Shown here in pieces: positions 1 through 5,333 of a DNA stretch of 5,333 nucleotides. The DNA is from Rubritepida sp. Its GTDB lineage: Bacteria > Pseudomonadota > Alphaproteobacteria > Acetobacterales > Acetobacteraceae. The first letter of the stretch is position 1; each line of letters starts with the position of its first letter. Below the pieces are notes generated by a model. It did no database searches and was not told the DNA's origin. It saw only the letters and a program-made list of their open reading frames with translations. The position numbers were made by a program, and so were the translations under genes. Location: assembly GCA_022843345.1 (NCBI GenBank), contig JALHNW010000161.1, forward strand, positions 1 through 5,333, in the 5' to 3' direction.

Positions 1-792
1 GACCGGCTGGCCCCGCCGCGCAGCCAGGCCAGCCTGGCCGTGTCGGCGGATGGCGAATCCTGGCTGGTGGTGAACGCCTCGCCCGACCTGCGCCAGCAGC
101 TGGCCGCGACGCCTGCCCTGTGGCCGCGCGCCGCGCCGCTCCGCAACTCGCCCGTCGCCGCCGTGCTGCTGACGGGGGCGGAGGTGGATGCCGTCGCCGG
201 GCTGCTGCACCTGCGCGAACGCCACGCCTTCACCCTTTGGGCCGCGCCGCCGGCCCTGGCGGTGCTGGATGCCAACCCGATCTTCCGCTGCCTCGACCCC
301 GCCTTCGTGTCCCGCCGCGCCCTGCCGCTGGGCACCGCCTTCGAGGCGCTGCCGGGGTTGCGCGTGCGCGCCCATGCGGTGCCGGGCAAGGTGCCGCTGT
401 TCGAGGAGCGCGCGGGCGAGCCCGGCGTGTCGGAGGCTGGCGAGGCGCTGGCGCTGCAGGTGGGGGGGCTGCACTACATCCCCGGCTGCGCGGCGATGAC
501 GGACGCCCTGCGGGAGCGGCTGCGCGGCGCCGACTGCGTGCTGTTCGACGGCACCCTGTTCACCGACGACGAGATGATCCGCGCCGGCGCCGGCCCCAAG
601 ACCGGCCGGCGCATGGGCCACATGCCGGTGGTGGACACGATGCGCGAGTTCGCCGCCCTGGGCATCCGCCGCAAGATCCTCGTGCACCTGAACAACACCA
701 ACCCCGCCCTGCTCGCCGACAGCCCGGAGCGCGCGGCGCTGCGCGAGGCCGGCTGGGAGGTGGGCGAGGACGGGATGGAGATCGCCGCATGA
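1..792 (+). CDS. pqqB: PqqB, metallo-beta-lactamase-fold PQQ biosynthesis protein (5' partial)
   Basis: The reading frame is open from base 1 and ends at TGA 790-792, giving 263 residues of a protein usually about 300 long, so roughly 40 N-terminal residues lie outside the window. A GTG at 40 is not the true start, because the codons before it already read like PqqB (RSQASLAVS). Recognisable family stretches are NASPDLRQQL near residue 24, IPGCAA near 160, FDGTLFTDDEMIRAG from 182, KTGRRMGHM from 200 and HLNNTNP from 229. PqqB belongs to the metallo-beta-lactamase fold. From published work it is assigned an iron-dependent hydroxylation of the tyrosine-derived intermediate; older texts call it a PQQ carrier. 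The usual HxHxDH signature is degenerate here: the equivalent stretch at 169-192 reads LTGAEVDA. The gene overlaps pqqC by 4 bases. The identification is firm; the biochemical role comes from the family. Confidence 0.96.
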   Translation, partial: DRLAPPRSQASLAVSADGESWLVVNASPDLRQQLAATPALWPRAAPLRNSPVAAVLLTGAEVDAVAGLLHLRERHAFTLWAAPPALAVLDANPIFRCLDPAFVSRRALPLGTAFEALPGLRVRAHAVPGKVPLFEERAGEPGVSEAGEALALQVGGLHYIPGCAAMTDALRERLRGADCVLFDGTLFTDDEMIRAGAGPKTGRRMGHMPVVDTMREFAALGIRRKILVHLNNTNPALLADSPERAALREAGWEVGEDGMEIAA

Positions 793-1505
793 TGACCCCC
801 GATGCCTTCGAGGAAGCGCTGCGCGCGGTCGGTGCCGAGCGCTACCACGTGCATCACCCCTTCCATCACCTCCTGCATTCGGGGGCCTTGTCCAAAGGCC
901 AGGTGCAGGCCTGGGCGCTCAACCGCTACTGCTACCAGGCGCACATCCCGATGAAGGACGCCTCGCTGCTGGCGCGGCTGGACACGCCCGCCTTGCGCCG
1001 CGAGTGGCGCCGCCGCCTGGTGGACCACGACGGCGACGGCGAGCATCCGGGCGGCGTCGAGCGCTGGCTGGCGCTGACCGACGGCCTGGGGCTGGACCGC
1101 GAGGCCGTCACCTCCATGCGCCTCATCCTGCCGGCCACCCGCTTCGCCGTGGAAGCCTATGTGCGCTTCGTGCGCGAGCGGCCGGTGCTGGAGGCCATCG
1201 CCTCCTCGCTCACGGAAATGTTCTCGACCGACATCATCCGTTCGCGCGTGTCCGGCATGCTGGCCAACTACGACTTCGTGAGCGAGGAGACGCTGGCCTA
1301 CTTCAAGCCGCGCCTCACCCAGGCCCCGGCGGACGTCGCCTTCGCGCTGGAGCACGTCAAGCGGCACGCCACCACGGCGGCCTTGCAGGACGCCTGCCTC
1401 GCCGCCCTGCGCTTCAAGTGCGACCTGCTGTGGGCGCAGCTCGACGCGCTGCACTTCGCCTATGTCGCGCCCGCCCTGCCGCCGCCCGGGGCCTTCCGGC
1501 CGTGA
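789..1505 (+). CDS. pqqC: PqqC, pyrroloquinoline-quinone synthase
   Basis: This cofactor-free oxidase carries out the last step of PQQ synthesis, ring closure and an eight-electron oxidation of AHQQ using O2. The 238-residue product is close to the usual length of about 250 and is all helical in the family. With a constant offset of 4, the known Klebsiella active-site residues line up: H20 (H24), R46 (R50), Q50 (Q54), K56 (K60), R76 (R80), H80 (H84), R153 (R157), Y171 (Y175), R175 (R179) and K210 (K214). The exception is I150, which replaces H154. I chose the ATG at 789 because it forms the ATGA overlap with the pqqB stop and sits 8 bases after GGAG (777-780); the adjacent ATG at 792 is possible. 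The stop overlaps the pqqD GTG. In Methylobacterium pqqC and pqqD are fused; here they are separate genes. Confidence 0.97.
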   Translation: MMTPDAFEEALRAVGAERYHVHHPFHHLLHSGALSKGQVQAWALNRYCYQAHIPMKDASLLARLDTPALRREWRRRLVDHDGDGEHPGGVERWLALTDGLGLDREAVTSMRLILPATRFAVEAYVRFVRERPVLEAIASSLTEMFSTDIIRSRVSGMLANYDFVSEETLAYFKPRLTQAPADVAFALEHVKRHATTAALQDACLAALRFKCDLLWAQLDALHFAYVAPALPPPGAFRP

Positions 1506-1762
1506 CGCCGCGCTTCGCCCCCGGCGTGCGCCTGCAGGAGGACAAGGCGCGCGGCCGCTGGGTGGTGCTGGCGCCCGAGCGCATGTTCGTGCCCGACGAG
1601 CACGCCCTGGCCGTGCTGCGCCTGGTGGACGGCGCGCGCGACGAGGCGGCGATCGTCGCGGCGCTCGCCGCGCAGTTCGACGCGCCCGCGGAGGTGATCG
1701 CCGGCGACGTGCGCGCCATGCTGGCGGACCTGCTTTCCCGCGGGGCGCTGCGCGATGGTTGA
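1502..1762 (+). CDS. pqqD: PqqD, PqqA peptide-binding chaperone (RRE domain)
   Basis: PqqD is the founding member of the RiPP recognition elements, small winged-helix-like proteins. It binds the PqqA precursor peptide and delivers it to the radical SAM enzyme PqqE. The 86-residue product has the usual length of about 90 and the family's N-terminal pattern: PRFAPGVRLQED at residues 3-14, then RGRWVVLAPER at 17-27, followed by the helical part with LRLVDGARDE and a C-terminal LLSRGAL. The start is a GTG whose bases form a GTGA overlap with the pqqC stop. No strong ribosome binding site precedes it, so translation probably depends on ribosomes finishing pqqC. The next in-frame ATG (1582) would remove the conserved N-terminal part, which supports the GTG. 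The 3' end overlaps pqqE by 8 bases. Confidence 0.95.
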   Translation: MTPRFAPGVRLQEDKARGRWVVLAPERMFVPDEHALAVLRLVDGARDEAAIVAALAAQFDAPAEVIAGDVRAMLADLLSRGALRDG

Positions 1763-2807
1763 GCCGCCGCTGGCCCTGCTGGCGGAGGTGACGCATCGCT
1801 GCCCGCTGCGCTGCCCCTACTGCTCCAACCCCGTGGAACTGGCCCGCGCCTCGGAGGAGCTGTCCACCGATGAATGGACGCGCGTCTTCGCCGAGGCGGC
1901 GGCGCTGGGCTGCCTGCAGGTCCACCTGTCGGGCGGGGAGCCGACGGCGCGGCGCGACTTCCCGCAGCTCGCCGCCGCGGCGCGCCGGGCGGGGCTCTAC
2001 GTCAACCTCATCACCGCCGGCGTTGCCCTCGTGCCGGCGATGCTGGACGACGTGGACCACGTCCAGCTTTCCGTGCAGGACAGCGAGGAAGCGGGTGCGG
2101 AGCGCATCGGCGGCATGCGCGGCGCCCAGGCGCGCAAGCGCGCCGCCGCCGCCCTGGTGCGCGGGCGCGGCCTGCCGCTGACGCTCAACGCCGTGGTGCA
2201 CCGACAGAACCTCCATCACCTGCCGGAGCTGATCGCCCTGGCGCTCGAATGGGGCGCCTCGCGCATCGAGGTGGCGCACGTGCAATACTACGGCTGGGCG
2301 CTGGCCAACCGCGCCGCCCTGCTGCCCACCCGCGCCATGCTCGACGAGGCGACGCGGATCGTGGACGCCGCGCGCCTCGCCCATGCCGGCCGGCTTGCGA
2401 TCGACTACGTGGTGCCCGACTACCACGCCAGCCGGCCCAAGGCCTGCATGGGCGGCTGGGCGCGGCGCTTCCTCGCCGTGTCGCCCACCGGGCGCATCCT
2501 GCCCTGCCACGCGGCCGAAACCCTGCCGATGGACTTCCCCAACGTGCGCGACACCACGCTGCGCGCGGCGTGGGAGGGGCACCCCGCCTTCGCCCGCTTC
2601 CGCGGCACCGCCTGGATGCCCGCCCCCTGCGCCGGCTGCGAGCACGCGGAGCGCGACTGGGGCGGCTGCCGCTGCCAGGCCTTCGCCCTGACCGGGGACC
2701 TGCACGCCACCGACCCCGCCTGCGCGCTGTCGGCCCATCACGGGCTGCTGGCGGATGCCGTGGCCGAGGCCGGCACGGACGGGTTCCGGCCGCGCGCCTT
2801 CTCCTGA
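1755..2807 (+). CDS. pqqE: PqqE, radical SAM/SPASM PqqA cross-linking enzyme
   Basis: PqqE uses S-adenosylmethionine and iron-sulfur clusters to form the carbon-carbon bond between the glutamate and tyrosine of PqqA, the first step of PQQ synthesis. The radical SAM cysteines are C16, C20 and C23 in THRCPLRCPYCSN, followed by the SAM-binding glycine-rich stretch SGGEPTAR near 59-66. The C-terminal SPASM domain keeps seven cysteines: C231, C251, C292, C295, C305, C307 and C323. D301 lies between C295 and C305, matching the unusual aspartate ligand described for an auxiliary cluster of the Methylobacterium enzyme. The 350 residues are a little shorter than the common 370-390, mostly at the N-terminus, and no domain is missing. 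The ATG lies inside the end of pqqD with only a weak GGGG upstream, so translation is probably coupled. It is the last pqq gene here; a 76-base gap follows. Confidence 0.97.
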   Translation: MVEPPLALLAEVTHRCPLRCPYCSNPVELARASEELSTDEWTRVFAEAAALGCLQVHLSGGEPTARRDFPQLAAAARRAGLYVNLITAGVALVPAMLDDVDHVQLSVQDSEEAGAERIGGMRGAQARKRAAAALVRGRGLPLTLNAVVHRQNLHHLPELIALALEWGASRIEVAHVQYYGWALANRAALLPTRAMLDEATRIVDAARLAHAGRLAIDYVVPDYHASRPKACMGGWARRFLAVSPTGRILPCHAAETLPMDFPNVRDTTLRAAWEGHPAFARFRGTAWMPAPCAGCEHAERDWGGCRCQAFALTGDLHATDPACALSAHHGLLADAVAEAGTDGFRPRAFS

Positions 2808-2812
2808 CCCCC

Positions 2813-2844
2813 TTGCCCGATGCGCCGACTCGCCTTTCTATGGT
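2813..2844 (+). promoter_or_regulatory. Weak possible promoter in the pqqE-dehydrogenase gap
   Basis: The 76-base gap 2808-2883 has visibly less G+C than the genes around it. It holds TTGCCC (2813-2818), four of six matches to a -35 box. TATGGT (2839-2844) has four of six matches to a -10 box but sits 20 bases away, which is too far. TTCTAT (2836-2841) has the right 17-base spacing but only three matches. This could give the dehydrogenase and cytochrome their own transcript, but read-through from pqqE is equally likely. I see no stem-loop plus T-run terminator in the gap. Confidence 0.18.
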
Positions 2845-2867
2845 GGCAACGGCCTTCGTAACCGGCC

Positions 2868-2875
2868 GGGGAGGA
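2868..2875 (+). promoter_or_regulatory. Strong ribosome binding site for the dehydrogenase
   Basis: GGGGAGGA ends 8 bases before the ATG at 2884. It is the clearest Shine-Dalgarno sequence in the window. It fixes the dehydrogenase start and suggests that this gene, unlike the overlapping pqq genes, is translated by independent initiation. Confidence 0.75.
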
Positions 2876-2883
2876 ACGAGCCG

Positions 2884-4086
2884 ATGATCCGACGCCACCT
2901 GCTTGGGCTGGCCGCCGCCACCCTCGCCCTGCCGGGCCTCGCCTGGGCGCAGGGCGCCCCCCCTGCCCCCGCCTGGGCCCAGGGCCGCCCGGCCGAGATG
3001 GCGGCCTCCCCGCTCGCCCCGCATCCGCCACGCCTCACCGTCACCCCGCCCGAGCGCATCCCCACCAACGCCCTGCGCGTGCCCGAGGGGTTCCAGGTCG
3101 AGCTGTGGGCGCACGGGCTGCCCGGCGCGCGGGTGATGGTGCGCGCGCCCAACGGCACGATCTTCGTCGGCAGCCGCGGCATCGGCCGCGTCTACGCGGT
3201 GCGCGACACCGGCACGGCGCGGGAGGTCAGCACCTTCATGCAGGGCCTCGAGGCGCCGTCGGGCCTCGCGATGCGCGACGGGGCGCTCTACGTCGCGGCC
3301 ATGCACCGCGTGCTGCGGGTGGACAACGTCGAGGCGAACCTGTCGAACCCGCAGCCGGTGGACCTCACGGCCGCCTTCGGCCAGGCGACCGAGCCGCATC
3401 ACGGCTGGAAGCACATCGCCTTCGGCCCCGACGGGCGCCTCTACATCCCGCGCGGCGTGCCCTGCAACATCTGCGAGTTCGACGGCGAGCGCTTCGCGCT
3501 GATCGAATCCTGGAACCCCGACGGCGGCGACCGCCGCATCGAGGCGCGCGGCGTGCGCAACTCGGTGGGCTTCGACTTCCATCCCCGCACCGGCCAGCTG
3601 TGGTTCAGCAACCACGGGCGCGACTGGGCGGGCAACGACAACCCCTCCGACTCGCTGCACGTGAACCTGCGCCGCGGCGAGCATCACGGCTTCCCCTGGT
3701 GCGCCGCCGGCTTCCAGGACCCCGCGGTGCAGGGGCGCGTGTGCAACGAATTCCCGCCGCCGGTCGCGGTGCTCGGCCCGCACGTCGCGCCGATCGGCAC
3801 GCATTTCTACACCGGCGCCGCCTTCCCCGAGCAGTACCGCAACGCGCTGTTCATCGCCAACCGCGGCTCCTGGAACCGCTCGCGCCTGTCGGGCTTCAAC
3901 GTGGTGGTGGTGCGCGAGGCCGAGGGCGGGCGCCTGGTGATGGAGGAGTTCCTGTCCGGCCTGCGCGACGACGCCGCGCAGCGCTTCACCGGCCGCCCCT
4001 CCGGGCTGCTGACGATGCCCGACGGCGCGCTGCTCGTCTCCGACGAGGACAACGGCGCCATCTACCGCATCACCTACCGCCGGTGA
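2884..4086 (+). CDS. Exported PQQ-dependent sorbosone/pyranose dehydrogenase-like beta-propeller
   Basis: The 400-residue protein matches the glucose/sorbosone dehydrogenase superfamily, probably the AA12-like (TrAA12) branch. Members oxidise sugars or aldehydes in the periplasm with PQQ. The N-terminus MIRRHLLGLAAATLALPGLA is a signal peptide with a twin-arginine-like RRHLLG; AWA at 20-22 or 30-32 are likely cleavage points. Key matches to soluble glucose dehydrogenase are H173 in HHGWKHIAFGPDG (catalytic base H144), R225-N226 in GVRNSVG (PQQ/substrate contacts) and R371 in GRPSGL. The blade motif NHGRDWAGNDNPSDSLH, near 241-257, is in the calcium-binding region of the family. Cysteines at 194/197 and 273/287 could form disulfides. 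Position after the pqq genes and a 4-base overlap with a cytochrome c gene support PQQ use and electron transfer to haem. The substrate is unknown. Confidence 0.88.
   Translation: MIRRHLLGLAAATLALPGLAWAQGAPPAPAWAQGRPAEMAASPLAPHPPRLTVTPPERIPTNALRVPEGFQVELWAHGLPGARVMVRAPNGTIFVGSRGIGRVYAVRDTGTAREVSTFMQGLEAPSGLAMRDGALYVAAMHRVLRVDNVEANLSNPQPVDLTAAFGQATEPHHGWKHIAFGPDGRLYIPRGVPCNICEFDGERFALIESWNPDGGDRRIEARGVRNSVGFDFHPRTGQLWFSNHGRDWAGNDNPSDSLHVNLRRGEHHGFPWCAAGFQDPAVQGRVCNEFPPPVAVLGPHVAPIGTHFYTGAAFPEQYRNALFIANRGSWNRSRLSGFNVVVVREAEGGRLVMEEFLSGLRDDAAQRFTGRPSGLLTMPDGALLVSDEDNGAIYRITYRR
2941..2985 (+). repeat. Short direct duplication at the signal-peptide cleavage region
   Basis: GCCTGGGCGCAGGGC (2941-2955) recurs as GCCTGGGCCCAGGGC (2971-2985), 14 of 15 bases identical and exactly 30 bases apart, so the reading frame is kept. 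The protein therefore carries AWAQG twice, at residues 20-24 and 30-34, joined by APPAP. The second copy contains the perfect 12-base palindrome CCTGGGCCCAGG (2972-2983). It looks like a small in-frame duplication that doubles the signal peptidase site, although G+C-rich Ala/Gly/Pro sequence makes chance similarity possible. Confidence 0.6.
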
Positions 4087-4667
4087 GGCTGGCGGCGCTC
4101 CTCCTGGCGGGGTGGGCGCTCGCCCTCCCCGCCGCCGCGCAAGGGCCGCTGGACGGCGCGGCGCTGGCGAACGAACGCCAGTGCGGCGCCTGCCACGGGC
4201 TGGACGGGCGCAGCACGGTGCCCGACATGCCGTCGCTCGCCGGGCAGGGGGCGGAGTTCCTCGTCATCCAGCTCGTCCTGTTCCGCGAGGGGCTGCGCAA
4301 CGCGCCGGCGATGCGCGAACCGGCGCGGGGCCTGTCGGACCCGCAGGTGCAGGCGCTGGCCGATTTCTACGCCGCGCTGCCTTCCGGCCCAAAGGAGGAT
4401 CGCGGGCTGCTGGACGCGGCGCTGGCGGCGCGGGGCGCGCAGCTCTCGGCGGCGCGCAACTGCAACGCCTGCCACGGCGCGGATTACGGCGGCCGGGCCC
4501 ACCTGCCGCGCATCAACCACCAGCGCGAGGACTACCTGGCGCACGCCCTGGCGCAGTACCGCGACGGCACGCGGGTGGGCATGGACACGCAGATGAACGG
4601 GGTGATGCACGGGCTGGGGGACGCCGACATCGCCGCGCTTGCGCACCACCTGGCCCACGCGCCTTGA
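4083..4667 (+). CDS. Exported di-haem cytochrome c, cytochrome c4-like
   Basis: The product of 194 residues begins with the signal peptide [20 protein letters not shown] and then has two cytochrome c domains. Haem sites are C34-G-A-C37-H38 and C127-N-A-C130-H131. Likely axial methionines are M77 (in NAPAM) and M171 (in TQMNGVM), by comparison with cytochrome c4, whose pattern PSLAGQ...FLVIQL...FREG...LSD is also present in the first domain. Such proteins carry electrons in the periplasm towards terminal oxidases. The GTG start forms a GTGA overlap with the dehydrogenase stop and has no clear ribosome binding site, so the two are probably made together; this start also gives a textbook signal peptide. 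The inferred role is electron acceptor for the dehydrogenase. A general respiratory c4 is the alternative. Confidence 0.9.
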   Translation: MRLAALLLAGWALALPAAAQGPLDGAALANERQCGACHGLDGRSTVPDMPSLAGQGAEFLVIQLVLFREGLRNAPAMREPARGLSDPQVQALADFYAALPSGPKEDRGLLDAALAARGAQLSAARNCNACHGADYGGRAHLPRINHQREDYLAHALAQYRDGTRVGMDTQMNGVMHGLGDADIAALAHHLAHAP

Positions 4668-4689
4668 TGCCGCGGGTGCGCCGCCCGAC

Positions 4690-5333
4690 ATGGGCGCGAT
4701 GCGCTTCGACAACTCCTACGCCCGCCTGCCCGACCGCTTCTTCGCGCGCCAGCCGGGGACGCCCGTCGCCGCACCCCGGCTGCTGAAGGCCAACCACGCC
4801 CTGGCGCGCGCGCTGGGACTGGACCCCGCCTGGCTGGAATCCCCCGAAGGCGTGGCCGCCCTGGCCGGCAACGCGGTGCCGGACGGCGCGGAACCCCTCG
4901 CCCAGGCCTATGCCGGCCACCAGTTCGGCGGCTTCACCCCCAGCCTGGGCGACGGCCGCGCCCTGCTGCTGGGCGAGGTGATCGCCCCCGATGGCGCGCG
5001 CTTCGACCTGCAGCTGAAGGGCTCCGGCCCCACCCCCTGGTCGCGCCGCGGCGACGGGCGGGCGGCGATCGGCCCCGTGCTGCGCGAATACGCCATCAGC
5101 GAGGCGATGCACCGCTTCGGCATCCCCACCACCCGCAGCCTGGCCGCGGTGGCGACCGGCGAATGGGTGATGCGCGAGGACGCGCTGCCCGGCGCCGTGC
5201 TGGCCCGCGTGGCGGCCAGCCACATCCGCGTCGGCACCTTCCAGTACTTCGCGGCGCGCGAGGACGTGGAGGCCGTGCGCCTGCTGGCCGACCACGCCAT
5301 CGCCCGGCACGACCCGGCGGCGGCCGCGGCGCG
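4690..5333 (+). CDS. selO: SelO/YdiU family protein adenylyltransferase (3' partial)
   Basis: The frame is open to the right edge, giving 214 codons of a protein usually around 480-490 residues. SelO is a pseudokinase-fold enzyme that transfers AMP from ATP to Ser, Thr or Tyr of target proteins and is linked in E. coli to the oxidative stress response. Family blocks in order are [11 protein letters not shown] (from residue 4), YAGHQFGGF (74-82), LGDGR (86-90), LKGSG (109-113, K110 being the probable ATP-binding lysine), GDGRAAIG (121-128), LREY and SEAMH (131-141), and [10 protein letters not shown] (173-182). The metal-binding aspartates and the C-terminus lie beyond the window. The start is uncertain: ATG 4690 or ATG 4699, neither with a good ribosome binding site. 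It follows the cytochrome gene by 22 bases with no visible terminator, so co-transcription is possible, but no functional connection is evident. Confidence 0.93.
   Translation, partial: MGAMRFDNSYARLPDRFFARQPGTPVAAPRLLKANHALARALGLDPAWLESPEGVAALAGNAVPDGAEPLAQAYAGHQFGGFTPSLGDGRALLLGEVIAPDGARFDLQLKGSGPTPWSRRGDGRAAIGPVLREYAISEAMHRFGIPTTRSLAAVATGEWVMREDALPGAVLARVAASHIRVGTFQYFAAREDVEAVRLLADHAIARHDPAAAAA

Noticed and set aside
120..788. Upstream extension of the pqqC frame
   Set aside because: The extension is Arg/Ala-rich out-of-frame pqqB. PqqC similarity begins only at about 789.
474..2741. 755-residue open frame on the minus strand opposite pqqB-pqqE
   Set aside because: It lies opposite four firmly identified genes. 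Its Ala/Arg/Gly/Pro/His-rich translation matches no family I know and is expected where third codon positions are nearly all G or C.
2808..2883. Possible pqqA gene or rho-independent terminator in the gap
   Set aside because: No short frame has the Glu-x-x-x-Tyr core of PqqA, and no stable hairpin followed by a T run is visible.
2185..3804. 539-residue minus-strand frame across pqqE and the dehydrogenase
   Set aside because: It is a G+C-driven shadow with low-complexity Arg-rich translation, and it crosses two real genes and their gap.
4667..4786. ATG overlapping the cytochrome stop (TGATG) as a start for the next gene
   Set aside because: It opens the wrong frame, giving Arg-rich shadow sequence. 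The SelO match is in the frame of 4690/4699.
4513..5310. 265-residue minus-strand frame opposite the cytochrome and selO
   Set aside because: It lies opposite conserved SelO motifs read on the plus strand, and its translation has no recognisable domain.

Overview
The window is a compact, very GC-rich stretch in which all genes lie on the + strand. It is typical of an alphaproteobacterium. The Pqq proteins read like those of the Methylobacterium/Acetobacteraceae type, and my best guess is an Acetobacteraceae (Roseomonas-like) genome. That placement is inferred from remembered family sequences, not from a search.

Positions 1-2807 hold four of the genes for making pyrroloquinoline quinone (PQQ): pqqB (5' end cut off by the window edge), pqqC, pqqD and pqqE. 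They overlap by 4, 4 and 8 bases, so they form one tightly coupled transcription and translation unit. The precursor peptide gene pqqA is not in the window and would be expected just upstream. PqqD presents the PqqA peptide, PqqE (radical SAM) cross-links its Glu and Tyr, PqqB is assigned a hydroxylation step on the tyrosine-derived part, and PqqC performs the final ring closure and oxidation.

Positions 2808-2883 are the only real intergenic gap. It has less G+C than its surroundings, a good ribosome binding site and at most a weak promoter.

Positions 2884-4667 encode an exported sorbosone/pyranose-dehydrogenase-like beta-propeller that probably uses PQQ. It is followed, with a 4-base overlap, by an exported di-haem cytochrome c resembling cytochrome c4. 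Together with the pqq genes this reads as a self-contained module: make the cofactor, use it in a periplasmic dehydrogenase, and pass electrons to a dedicated cytochrome. The substrate cannot be told from the sequence.

Positions 4690-5333 carry the N-terminal 214 codons of selO (YdiU family protein adenylyltransferase), which runs off the right edge. Its functional link to the rest is unclear.

I found no RNA genes, mobile elements or CRISPR arrays. The most notable points are the cofactor/enzyme/cytochrome linkage, a twin-arginine-like signal on the dehydrogenase with a duplicated cleavage site, and an isoleucine in PqqC where the Klebsiella enzyme has His154. None of this amounts to a clearly new system.
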